Shown here piece by piece: positions 63,881 to 64,000 of a stretch of 64,000 nucleotides of DNA (positions are counted from its first letter, which is position 1; each line of letters opens with the position of its first letter). A program made the translations under genes and the position numbers. Location of the stretch: positions 325,297 through 389,296 of the forward strand of contig MNCI01004849.1 of NCBI GenBank assembly GCA_015680685.1. The letters are read 5' to 3'. This DNA is from Gnetum montanum (lineage: Eukaryota; Streptophyta; Gnetopsida; Gnetales; Gnetaceae). The notes under the pieces are model-generated. The model was not told where the DNA came from. It did not search any database and saw only the letters and a list, made by a program, of their open reading frames with translations.

Positions 63881-64000
63881 GACTAATAAAACCAAATGGT
63901 TGATCATAGTAGCTATCTTACATACACATGTATTAGGCAACACACCTAAACAATCAAAGCTTCTGGAATTATTAATTAACCACATGCTTAACATGGTATC

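Overview
The window looks like nuclear DNA of a seed plant with a large, repeat-rich genome. A gymnosperm is my guess, from multi-kilobase introns packed with old, mutated LINEs and from aged Ty3/gypsy insertions; the sequence does not name the species. Two runs of N (14876-15020, 42313-42460) mark assembly gaps. There is no bacterial-style content and no tRNA or rRNA gene.

Left part (1-23528): an old, decayed Tat-lineage Ty3/gypsy polyprotein (1-3420) is interrupted by a younger, about 20 kb element of the same lineage (3421-23528). The younger element has a 5' LTR (3421-5009, 3' end deleted), a leader made of tandem units, a truncated first gag, then a second partial LTR with primer-binding site, a second leader and gag, protease, a 5.4 kb spacer, RT-RNaseH-second RNaseH-integrase, a 3' non-coding region, a polypurine tract and a complete 3' LTR (21804-23528). 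The spacer lies between protease and RT, where Ogre elements carry an intron. It holds a six-exon gene on the opposite strand (16178 down to 11984) with consistent splice sites and phases, encoding about 1,000 residues of a protein I do not recognise. It is the most unusual object in the window.

Middle (23529-30400): non-coding DNA with a roughly 60 bp tandem repeat, a minus-strand Ty3/gypsy remnant that retains integrase, and a 5'-truncated L1-type LINE.

Right part (about 30400-64000): one host gene on the minus strand, the chloroplast stromal processing peptidase (SPP, M16 zinc metallopeptidase). Nineteen coding exons (57825 down to 31011) cover roughly the last 975 codons. The 5' exons with the transit peptide and HxxEH motif lie beyond the right edge. 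Eighteen exons are clean and in phase; the last has an apparent one-base frameshift. The introns reach 7.9 kb and contain a nearly full L1 LINE nested in another element, LINE fragments, RTE-type LINE pieces, SINE-like repeats, a 1.4 kb repeat present in two introns, and several copies of a poly(A)-ended LINE-associated module whose coding region I cannot assign.

Only SPP is likely to be a working gene. The retroelement reading frames, including the antisense gene, carry many stops of the kind expected from C-to-T decay (CAG to TAG, CGA to TGA).
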